A stretch of DNA of 35,128 bases from Acidaminococcaceae bacterium (lineage in GTDB: Bacteria; Bacillota; Negativicutes; Acidaminococcales; Acidaminococcaceae). Below the pieces are notes generated by a model. That model saw only the letters and a program-made list of their open reading frames with translations, searched no databases and had not been told where the DNA came from. The position numbers and the translations under genes were made by a program. Below are positions 28,036-35,128 of the stretch, piece by piece; the stretch's first letter is position 1, and every line of letters begins with the position of its first letter. The stretch covers positions 1 to 35,128 of the forward strand of contig JALCSJ010000003.1 in NCBI GenBank assembly GCA_022653215.1, written 5' to 3'.

Positions 28036-29730
28036 TTAAGCATTTTTTAGAGAGCGATTCATGGCATTAACGACCCCCAATAATGAAGTTGTATTAATAT
28101 TAGGATTAATGCCTACTCCAAAGACATGTTCACCATCCGGCCGTTTTAATTCAATATAGGCAATAGCCTTGGAATTAGATCCCTGAGAAATGGCGTGTTC
28201 ATGATAATCAATAAATTCATAGCCTTTTACTCCGATTGTCTGCAGGGCATTAAAGAAAGCATCAATGGGGCCATTACCATGACCGGTAATGTAAGTATCT
28301 TTGCCTCTCACCTCAACATTGCCTTCAAAAGTAGTACGGGCCTCGCCCCCTTCATGATCCGGCTGTTCCTCGGAAATCTTATGCTTTTTAAGAGCATAAA
28401 TGCCTTTGTAATCAACATATTCTTTGTTGAAGATGCTTACTATCTTAGTAGAGCTTAGTTCATCACCATAATTATCCGCGGCATCTTTCACTACCTTACC
28501 GAATTCCACCTGCATAGCTTTAGGAAGCCTGTACCCGACTGTCTGTTCCATGACAAAAGCTGCTCCCCCTTTGCCTGACTGACTGTTAATTCTGATAACC
28601 GGTTCATACTCACGGTTAATATCCGCCGGATTAATTGGCAGATAAGGTACTTCCCAGTAAGGAGTATTGGTATCCGCCATATAGGCAAGGCCCTTACGAA
28701 CTGCATCTTGATGGGAGCCGGAAAAAGCCGTGAAGACCAGTTTCCCTGCATAGGGATGTCTGTCATCAATGGGCATTTTTGTCACTTGTTCACAAACATC
28801 TTTTATGTGATTAATATGACTAAAATCCAGCTTGGGATCAACATTATGGGTATACATATTTAGTGCAACGTTCACTATATCAACATTGCCGGTTCTTTCT
28901 CCGTTGCCGAACAAAGTTCCCTCTACTCTGTCTGCCCCTGCCATAATAGCTAACTCCGTAGCTGCTACGCCTGTTCCTCTGTCATTATGAGGATGAATAC
29001 TGATAATAGATCTTCCGTCCTTTTTTAAAGCTCGGCAGCAGTATTCAATCTGGTCAGCATAGGTATTGGGAGTAGACATTTCAACAGTTGATGGTAAGTT
29101 TAAAATAACCGGGTTTTCCTTCGTGGCACCCAAAGCATCCAAAACTGCATCGCAGATTTCTATGGCATAATCCATCTCTGTACCGGTAAAACTTTCCGGT
29201 GAGTATTCATAGCGAATATGCATGCCGCTTTTAGCCACTTCTTCTTCGGTAAGCTGCTTAATCAGCTTTGCCCCTTCAACGGCAATTGCCGTAATACCGT
29301 CTTTACCCTTGTTAAAAACAATTTTTCTCTGTAAAGCAGACGTGGAATTATAAAAATGAATAATCACATTTTTAGCTCCCTGTACTGCTTCAAAAGTTTT
29401 CTTAATCAGTTTGGGCCGAGCCTGAACTAATACCTGAATGGTAACATCATCCGGTATGTAGTTTTTTTCGATTAACGTCCGCAAAATTTCATATTCGGTT
29501 TCTGATGCAGAAGGGAAACCCACTTCAATCTCTTTAAAACCAATATCTACCAAAGTTTTAAACAATAAAAGTTTTTCTTCCAGCTGCATCGGTGTAACCA
29601 ACGCCTGATTACCATCTCGTAAATCTACACTGCACCAAATAGGCGGTGCGGTAATTTTCTTATTCGGCCATTGCCTATCCGGTAATTTTACTCCCATAAA
29701 CGGTAAATACTTCTTAACTGGTTGATGCAT
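28036..29730 (-). CDS. leuA: 2-isopropylmalate synthase (yeast/corynebacterial-type LeuA)
   Basis: WCSVDLRDGNQALVTPM, HPHNDRGTGVAATELAIMAGADRVEGTLFGNGERTGNVD; SD AGGGAGG before ATG 29730, after a Leu T-box. Confidence 0.95.
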   Translation of the reverse strand: MHQPVKKYLPFMGVKLPDRQWPNKKITAPPIWCSVDLRDGNQALVTPMQLEEKLLLFKTLVDIGFKEIEVGFPSASETEYEILRTLIEKNYIPDDVTIQVLVQARPKLIKKTFEAVQGAKNVIIHFYNSTSALQRKIVFNKGKDGITAIAVEGAKLIKQLTEEEVAKSGMHIRYEYSPESFTGTEMDYAIEICDAVLDALGATKENPVILNLPSTVEMSTPNTYADQIEYCCRALKKDGRSIISIHPHNDRGTGVAATELAIMAGADRVEGTLFGNGERTGNVDIVNVALNMYTHNVDPKLDFSHINHIKDVCEQVTKMPIDDRHPYAGKLVFTAFSGSHQDAVRKGLAYMADTNTPYWEVPYLPINPADINREYEPVIRINSQSGKGGAAFVMEQTVGYRLPKAMQVEFGKVVKDAADNYGDELSSTKIVSIFNKEYVDYKGIYALKKHKISEEQPDHEGGEARTTFEGNVEVRGKDTYITGHGNGPIDAFFNALQTIGVKGYEFIDYHEHAISQGSNSKAIAYIELKRPDGEHVFGVGINPNINTTSLLGVVNAMNRSLKNA

Positions 29731-29756
29731 TTTTAAATCCTCCCTGTTTCTGGGCA

Positions 29757-30031
29757 ATAAAAAATCGCCCCAATTATAATTATAGGGGCGAGGAATAATC
29801 CGCGCGGTACCACCCTGCTTCGGTTGCTAAACGCAACCCTCTCGGTCTCCAACAAGACCTTAACCTTTAACGGAGCTTACCGTCTTGAGCTAAGTATCGC
29901 CCAAGCAACTCGAGGGTGAGTATACAGATACTGACAACCATCGGCTTGCACCGTCCGCCGACTCTCTACAGGCTTGTTCAGTAAATTTTATCCCTGTCAC
30001 AGTTTTTAATAAAAAACATATTTAGTTGATA
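29757..30031 (-). promoter_or_regulatory. T-box leader, Leu-specific, of leuA
   Basis: AGGGTGGTACCGCG; specifier GTATA-CTC-ACCCTCGAG with CTC (Leu) at 29920-29918; terminator TCGCCCC...GGGGCGATTTTTT. Confidence 0.93.
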
Positions 30032-30037
30032 GTTGCA

Positions 30038-30066
30038 ATTATAGTAAAATGATTTATGTTTGTCAA
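30038..30066 (-). promoter_or_regulatory. leuA promoter
   Basis: Minus strand TTGACA (30066-30061), 17 nt, TATAAT (30043-30038). Confidence 0.88.
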
Positions 30067-30108
30067 TAACTTTGTAAACATTTTTCTTTATTTTCTTCAC
30101 AATCTTCC

Positions 30109-30137
30109 TTGACAGATGTGTTTTGCTATGCTATATT
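30109..30137 (+). promoter_or_regulatory. metQ promoter
   Basis: TTGACA (30109-30114), 17 nt, TATATT (30132-30137). Confidence 0.85.
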
Positions 30138-30143
30138 GATACA

Positions 30144-30414
30144 CAACTTGATAAGTGCTATGAAGAGAATAGTAAATAAAGATTATTGACACAGAGATCT
30201 CTCGCAGTGGTGAAAGAGAGAACAAGAAACTTTATTGAAGATGGCCTCTGAGCAGATTGGTCGAATATTTTAGACCTTCCGGGTGTGCCCGTTACAGCGC
30301 TGGAGTATTGATAGCGAGAGCTTGCGTACTTGAGAAGGCTTAACCTGTGAAGGTTAGGTGAATTAGGGTGGTATCACGGAGCTTCCGTCCCTTTATGGGG
30401 GTGGAGGTTTTTTT
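30144..30414 (+). promoter_or_regulatory. T-box leader, Met-specific, of metQ
   Basis: AGGGTGGTATCACGG at about 30365-30379; specifier GAAG-ATG-GCCTCTGAGC with ATG at 30241-30243, aligning with GAAA-ATC-ACTCCCGAGC of the ileS leader; stem III AACCT-gtga-AGGTT; T-run at 30408-30414. Confidence 0.9.
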
Positions 30415-30463
30415 ATTTCCCATTCAAACACTACAAGTAAAACATCTGAGGAGGAAGATAATT

Positions 30464-31321
30464 ATGATTTGGACAAAGAAAGTAGCAACATTATTGGTGG
30501 GTTTATCTGTAATAGGAGCAGTAGTCGGTTGCGGCGGCACCCAAGAAAAAGCTAAGCCTGCAGCTAAACAGGAAAGCAAAATAGACACATCCAAACCTGT
30601 GAAAGTAGGCGTAAATCCAGGGCCCCATGCGGAAATCATGGATAACGTAAAAAAACTTGCCGCTAAAAAAGGACTGAATATTGAAGTCGTTGAGTTTAGT
30701 GATTTCGTAACTCCCAATAGTGCCTTGGCGGCAGGAGAAATTTGGGCCAATTGTTTCCAGCACGAACCTTTCTTGAAAGCAACTTTGAAAAAAGAGCCTA
30801 AATTTGATTTGGTTAAAGCTTTTAATACTGCACTTTTCCCTATTAATATTTATTCTAAAAAATTAAAACCCGGTGATGCTATTCCCGACGGAGCAAAAAT
30901 CGCTATTCCCAATGATCCTACCAACGGTGGCCGTTCTATTTTAATGCTGGCCAATCACGGATTATTGAAAGTGAAAAATCCCAAGGACATTAGTACTACT
31001 GTTCATGACATTACAGAAAATCCTCACAATTTCACTTTTATTGAACTAGAAGCTGCTGCCATTCCCCGCAGTCTTGACGATGTAACCTGTGCGGCCATCA
31101 ACACTACTTATGCTATGAACGCAGGATTAAATCCTGCCAAGGATCCTATTGTCAAGGAAACTGCTGATTCATTCTATGTCAATATTGTGGCAGTTAAGAA
31201 AGAAACTTTAAACGATCCTCGTTTGAAGATATTCAAAGAGGTTTACCAATCCAAGGAAAATGGTGAGTTCATTAAATCTCATTATCCCGGATCTGTTGTT
31301 TTGGGCTGGAAAGAAAAATAA
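30464..31321 (+). CDS. metQ: MetQ/NlpA family methionine ABC transporter substrate-binding lipoprotein
   Basis: MIWTKKVATLLVGLSVIGAVVGCGG lipobox; VKVGVNPGPHAEIMDNVKKLAAKKGLNIEVVEFSDFVTPN; SD GAGGAGG before ATG 30464. Confidence 0.93.
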   Translation: MIWTKKVATLLVGLSVIGAVVGCGGTQEKAKPAAKQESKIDTSKPVKVGVNPGPHAEIMDNVKKLAAKKGLNIEVVEFSDFVTPNSALAAGEIWANCFQHEPFLKATLKKEPKFDLVKAFNTALFPINIYSKKLKPGDAIPDGAKIAIPNDPTNGGRSILMLANHGLLKVKNPKDISTTVHDITENPHNFTFIELEAAAIPRSLDDVTCAAINTTYAMNAGLNPAKDPIVKETADSFYVNIVAVKKETLNDPRLKIFKEVYQSKENGEFIKSHYPGSVVLGWKEK

Positions 31322-31335
31322 AAATTTTATAAAGC

Positions 31336-31383
31336 AAGGACTGCATAACAATGACTTTTGTCATTGTTATGCAGTCCTTTTTT
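31336..31383 (+). terminator. Intrinsic terminator of metQ with a 20-bp perfect stem
   Basis: aaggactgcataacaatgac-tttt-gtcattgttatgcagtcctt followed by tttt. Confidence 0.9.
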
Positions 31384-31392
31384 ACCACAATT

Positions 31393-32466
31393 TTATTTCG
31401 CGTCAGGAATTTCAGTTAAGTATTTAAGCGTAGAGCCATCTTCCATGTCAACTTCCGTAAATAGCACATCCTGGGTCGTTGTGCTGAAGTCTGCAGCAAT
31501 GACAGCTTTGTCTGCCGGATCTTGTCCGTTTAAGTGCCAAATATTGCTGTAGCCCCATTTTTTCTGTTGATCGGCTGATAGGTCCAAATTCTTGGAATCG
31601 AAGTCTCTGGAGAAGATTTGGGTGCCTTTGGCATCATAAACCAGGACCTGGCCTTTCACTCGTTTAACTTTGGGGTCCAAAAGTTCAAAAGAAAAGGTTG
31701 CATGAATTGCGTAAGCAGGAATACCGCTTTCGTTTTCGGTCACTTTTTTTATGCTGAAAGTTTTACTGCCGTCTTTAACAGCCCTGACTTTTTCACCGAT
31801 TTTCTCTTTGATTGGTTTATTCAGTTCCAGCAATTTGGCTAAAACTGCAGCATCTCTGTTTTTAACAAAAGTTTGCAAGCCGCTTAAGTGTACCAGTCGC
31901 CAGGTTCCGTCTTCCAGTCTGTTCATGGTAATAGCCAGAGGAAATTCCTGTTGCAACGCTTTATCATAGAGTTTACAAGTAACTACCGTAGTATCATTAT
32001 GTCTTGCTGTTTTGTCGATACCCTTAAACTCCATGTTAAGAAAACCCATTCTTTCTATAGCCGCTGCCGCAATGGCAAAACCATCGTTATTAGTGTCAAT
32101 GGGCTGGAAAACACCTTGTTGGACATAGGTTCTGATTTGACTGTTAAAAGCCGGCAAAGCAATATTTTTTACCATAGCCACAAAATTGTCTTTAAATGGT
32201 CCCGATTCTTCACCGGTCATAACCGTTGTATCAATCATAACTGTGACCATATCATCAGAAAGACGACTAACGTCAACATGTTTTTCGAAAGCAGCATCGT
32301 CATGCTGCGCAATAGCTTTCTGAATTAGTCCCAAACTGTACTGAGGTGATCTCAGCCAGTAAAATTTATAGAAAGCCGCAACTCCAACGATAGCTAAAAA
32401 TATTAGTGCGAGAAATATTCTCAGGATTTTTCCATGAGTTTTTTTGCTTGGTTCTTCTGTTGCCAT
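31393..32466 (-). CDS. Membrane-anchored protein with DUF2939-like domain
   Basis: N-terminal TM (ILRIFLALIFLAIVGVAAFYKFYWL), then YSLGLIQKAIAQHDDAAFEKHVDVSRLSDDMV. Confidence 0.6.
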   Translation of the reverse strand: MATEEPSKKTHGKILRIFLALIFLAIVGVAAFYKFYWLRSPQYSLGLIQKAIAQHDDAAFEKHVDVSRLSDDMVTVMIDTTVMTGEESGPFKDNFVAMVKNIALPAFNSQIRTYVQQGVFQPIDTNNDGFAIAAAAIERMGFLNMEFKGIDKTARHNDTTVVTCKLYDKALQQEFPLAITMNRLEDGTWRLVHLSGLQTFVKNRDAAVLAKLLELNKPIKEKIGEKVRAVKDGSKTFSIKKVTENESGIPAYAIHATFSFELLDPKVKRVKGQVLVYDAKGTQIFSRDFDSKNLDLSADQQKKWGYSNIWHLNGQDPADKAVIAADFSTTTQDVLFTEVDMEDGSTLKYLTEIPDAK

Positions 32467-32503
32467 GTTTACTGCTCCTTATAATTGATTTTTTGTTTTA
32501 AAA

Positions 32504-33679
32504 TTAATGATGGAACAATCTAACGCCTGTCATAGCCATAACCATGTTATATTTATCACAGGTTTCAATAACATTATCGTCCCTGATGGACCCACCAGCC
32601 TGAGCTATGAATTTAACGCCGCTCTTATGTGCACGCTCAATATTATCACCAAATGGGAAGAAAGCATCAGAACCTAGTGCAACATCTGTATTCTTGGCAA
32701 GCCATTCAGTTCTTTCTTCTCTTGTAAATGGTTCCGGCTTCGTAGTGAAAAATTGTTGCCAGGTTCCCTCTCTCAAAACATCCATGTAAGCATCGGAAAT
32801 GTAGACATCGATTGTATTGTCCCTATCAGGACGCCTAATATCAGCTTTGAATGGCAGGTTTAAAACTTTGGGGCATTGTCTCAGCCACCAGTTATCTGCC
32901 TTGCCACCGGCCAGTCTTGTGCAGTGAACACGGGATTGTTGCCCGGCTCCTACTCCAATGGTCTGACCATCTTTAGCATAGCACACAGAATTGGACTGGG
33001 TATATTTCAAGGCAATTAAAGAAACGATTAAATCACGAACTGCCTCGGCAGTAAAGTTTTTATTTTTAGTAGGAATATTCTTTAATAATTCCGGTGTGAT
33101 TTTAACATTGTTGCGCAATTGCTCAAAGGTTACCCCAAAAATTTCTTTTCTCTCTATTAGTTCCGGAATATAATTCGGATCAATCTTAATCACATTATAT
33201 GTGCCTTTGCGTTTGGTTTTTAAAATCTCCAGAGCTTCAGCAGTATAGCCGGGAGCAATGATTCCGTCCGATACTTCTCTTTTCAGCAAAGTAGCAGTAG
33301 CTGCATCACAAACATCTGACAGTGCCACAAAATCACCATAGGAAGACATACGGTCCGCACCTCTGGCTCTGGCATAGGCAGTAGCTATGGGGGACAATTT
33401 TAAATCGTCTACAAAATAAATTTTCTGTAGAACGTCACTAAGAGGTACGGCAACAGCAGCTCCGGCCGGGCTAACGTGTTTAAATGAGCCGGCAGCGGGA
33501 AGTCCCGTAGCTTCTTTCAATTCTTTTACTAATTGCCAGTTATTTAAAGCATCCATAAAATTAATATAGCCGGGATTGCCATTAAGAACTTCAATAGGCA
33601 ATTCCCCGCCATTTCTCATGAACAAGCGGGCAGGCTTCTGATTGGGATTACAACCATACTTTAATTTTAATTCTTTCAT
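32504..33679 (-). CDS. Standalone phosphoribosylaminoimidazolecarboxamide formyltransferase (AICAR transformylase domain of PurH, no IMP cyclohydrolase domain)
   Basis: MKELKLKYGCNPNQKPARLFM, FKHVSPAGAAVAVPL, QSNSVCYAKDGQTIGVGAGQQSRVHCTRLA, DAFFPFGDNIERAHKSGVKFIAQAGGSIRDD; SD AGGAGAG before ATG 33679. Confidence 0.94.
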   Translation of the reverse strand: MKELKLKYGCNPNQKPARLFMRNGGELPIEVLNGNPGYINFMDALNNWQLVKELKEATGLPAAGSFKHVSPAGAAVAVPLSDVLQKIYFVDDLKLSPIATAYARARGADRMSSYGDFVALSDVCDAATATLLKREVSDGIIAPGYTAEALEILKTKRKGTYNVIKIDPNYIPELIERKEIFGVTFEQLRNNVKITPELLKNIPTKNKNFTAEAVRDLIVSLIALKYTQSNSVCYAKDGQTIGVGAGQQSRVHCTRLAGGKADNWWLRQCPKVLNLPFKADIRRPDRDNTIDVYISDAYMDVLREGTWQQFFTTKPEPFTREERTEWLAKNTDVALGSDAFFPFGDNIERAHKSGVKFIAQAGGSIRDDNVIETCDKYNMVMAMTGVRLFHH

Positions 33680-33699
33680 TTTGACACTCTCCTTTAGAA

Positions 33700-33726
33700 A
33701 GAAAAGAACCGGCCCCAGGCCAATTC
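33700..33726 (-). terminator. Attenuator hairpin of the ZTP riboswitch expression platform
   Basis: Minus strand GAATTGGCC-TGG-GGCCGGTTC (9-bp stem with G-U pairs) then TTTTCTTTC. Confidence 0.75.
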
Positions 33727-33792
33727 TGCCCAGACGGTCGGCTTTAGCAATCATGCTTCACGTGGTTATCCACTTCCGTCAGTCACATGATC
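33727..33792 (-). promoter_or_regulatory. ZTP (pfl motif) riboswitch aptamer
   Basis: Minus strand ATCATGTGACTGACGGAAGTGGATAACCACGTGAAGCATGATTGCTAAAGCCGACCGTCTGGGCA; conserved GTGACTG.CGG..GTGG..AACCAC and CCG..TCTGGGCA segments; upstream of a purine (ZMP-using) gene. Confidence 0.88.
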
Positions 33793-33803
33793 TGTATATA
33801 AAT

Positions 33804-33832
33804 ATTATATAATTCTGGGTGTACCTTGTCAA
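33804..33832 (-). promoter_or_regulatory. Promoter of the ZTP-riboswitch/AICARFT transcript
   Basis: Minus strand TTGACA (33832-33827), 17 nt, TATAAT (33809-33804). Confidence 0.85.
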
Positions 33833-33839
33833 CGGACCC

Positions 33840-34733
33840 TTAAACTCCTGTACCGTCAAAGGATGGAATAAATTCTTTATCTGCCGCATCCTCTTCCTGC
33901 ACAAACCCATCCTCAATCGTACTATTAAACAAATAATCTTCAACTTCCCCATATTCCTCTTTGGTAACTTTACGATTAATTTCCGGATAATCTGCCGCCC
34001 TGCCGCAAGGAACATATTGATGCATTAAGCTAAACATCACCTGTCCCGGTCGAAAGGTCTTTGCCACCCAATCAATAACTGCCTTACTGTCTTTAGTACA
34101 ACCGGGCATAATTAAATGTCTGATAATCACGCCTTTTTCCATTAACCCGTTTTCTCGCAATTTATAGGGTCCCACCTGCCGATACATTTCCCGAATAGCA
34201 GCAGTGGCCAAGGAAAAATATTCTGGGGCGTGACTGTATTTTTCCGCTAATTTAGCATCGTGATATTTTAAATCCGGCAAATAAATTTGCACTTTCCCTG
34301 CCAATTTCTTTAGCGTTTCCACTTTTTCAAAACCGGAAGAATTATATACTACCGGCACCGACAACGGCTCTTGCAAGGACTGTGTTATAGCCTCCACATA
34401 ATGAGCTGCCGTTACAAGATTAATATTATGAGCTCCCTGGGCAATTAAATTATGATAAATTTCCCGTAAATGTTCCACGGAAACTTCTTTGCCCTGCTCT
34501 TTAAAGCTAATATCGTAATTCTGACAAAAAACGCAATGCAAATTACACCCGGTGAAAAACACCGTGCCGCTGCCTTTGGTCCCGCTAATACAAGGTTCTT
34601 CCCAATAGTGCAAACCGGCCCTGGCGATTTTCGGCAGCCAACCACTATGGCATACTCCGTATTTACCCGATGAGTCCGCTTTTTCCGATCTATCAACATT
34701 ACAATTACGAGGACATAAATTACATAAAGTCAT
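33840..34733 (-). CDS. Radical SAM protein, PflA-like (COG1313-type putative pyruvate formate-lyase activating enzyme)
   Basis: CNLCPRNCNVDR, GTVFFTGCNLHCVFCQNYDIS (CxxxCxxC), LPDLKYHDAKLAEKYSHAPEYF, HLIMPGC. Confidence 0.88.
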   Translation of the reverse strand: MTLCNLCPRNCNVDRSEKADSSGKYGVCHSGWLPKIARAGLHYWEEPCISGTKGSGTVFFTGCNLHCVFCQNYDISFKEQGKEVSVEHLREIYHNLIAQGAHNINLVTAAHYVEAITQSLQEPLSVPVVYNSSGFEKVETLKKLAGKVQIYLPDLKYHDAKLAEKYSHAPEYFSLATAAIREMYRQVGPYKLRENGLMEKGVIIRHLIMPGCTKDSKAVIDWVAKTFRPGQVMFSLMHQYVPCGRAADYPEINRKVTKEEYGEVEDYLFNSTIEDGFVQEEDAADKEFIPSFDGTGV

Positions 34734-34745
34734 TACCCTTGCTCC

Positions 34746-35128
34746 TTAGACTTCAATCTCTTGCGGCTTTGATAATTCTACATAACCTTCTATATAGCTT
34801 GCCAGAATTTTACCCCCGTTTTTTTCTACACGGGCGATAATAGTTCCGGCGGGCTGTTTTAATTTGAAGCCGAAACTTCCGTTAGCAGCCCTATTCAACC
34901 AGCTTAAAGCTAATGCTGTAGCCTGAGACCCTGAGCCACAACTGCCTTCCCAGTATGTAGTATTAACAGCTTGTGCATAAACAATTGGAACCATAGCATA
35001 TGTTTTGGTGTTAAAGAATATTGTTCCCAAAGCTGCCGGGTATTTCTTAGCATATATAGCTTTTTTTACTATTGCAAAAATTTCTTCAGATGGCTCCACA
35101 TCTCTTAAAACGATATGAATAATTCCTC
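34746..35128 (-). CDS. C-terminal part of a diaminopimelate-epimerase-fold protein (possible amino-acid racemase), truncated by the window edge
   Basis: Frame stays open past the track start (GIIHIVLRD-VEPSEEI...); EGSCGSGSQATALALSW resembles the C-terminal catalytic-Cys loop of DapF-fold enzymes. Confidence 0.6.
   Translation of the reverse strand, partial: GIIHIVLRDVEPSEEIFAIVKKAIYAKKYPAALGTIFFNTKTYAMVPIVYAQAVNTTYWEGSCGSGSQATALALSWLNRAANGSFGFKLKQPAGTIIARVEKNGGKILASYIEGYVELSKPQEIEV

Noticed and set aside
30424-30763. Minus-strand ORFs of 108 and 86 aa antisense to metQ
   Set aside because: Overlap a confidently identified metQ; no RBS; shadow frames
1-35128. CRISPR arrays, transposases, integrases, phage genes, toxin-antitoxin or defence islands
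   Set aside because: No regularly spaced direct repeats, no recognisable mobile-element or defence protein motifs; gene order is conserved chromosomal housekeeping

Overview
This 35.1 kb window looks like conserved low-GC Firmicutes chromosome. Gene order and protein style suggest Negativicutes such as Acidaminococcaceae, but that is inference. Almost all genes are on the minus strand. In minus-strand transcription order, the main blocks are: a truncated DapF-fold protein and a radical SAM protein; a ZTP-riboswitch-controlled AICAR transformylase; a DUF2939-like protein; a T-box-controlled leuA; rpsT; an SGNH hydrolase; lepA-hemW; hrcA-grpE-dnaK-dnaJ-prmA-rsmE-mtaB-HIT-rpsU-yqeY, with a perfect CIRCE upstream of hrcA; nfeD-floA-hypothetical; a two-domain PPK2 (pap); the ylm-type cell division cluster pgeF-yggS-sepF-proC-ylmH; a histidine phosphatase; T-box-ileS; a cyclophilin lipoprotein; and phoH-ybeY. 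Plus-strand exceptions are a Met-specific T-box with metQ, and a tRNA-Val(GAC) followed immediately by a Tyr/Asp/His-rich small ORF. I found no mobile elements, CRISPR arrays or defence systems. rpsU (58 aa) is missing from the ORF track, and several track ORFs start too far upstream, inside leader RNAs. The observations most worth follow-up are the tRNA-Val/small-ORF dicistron, perfect inverted repeats over the ileS and nfeD -10 boxes, the divergent Leu/Met T-box pair, the ZTP riboswitch on a standalone AICARFT, a His-rich GrpE N-terminus, and a 15-bp tandem repeat in an orphan membrane protein next to floA.
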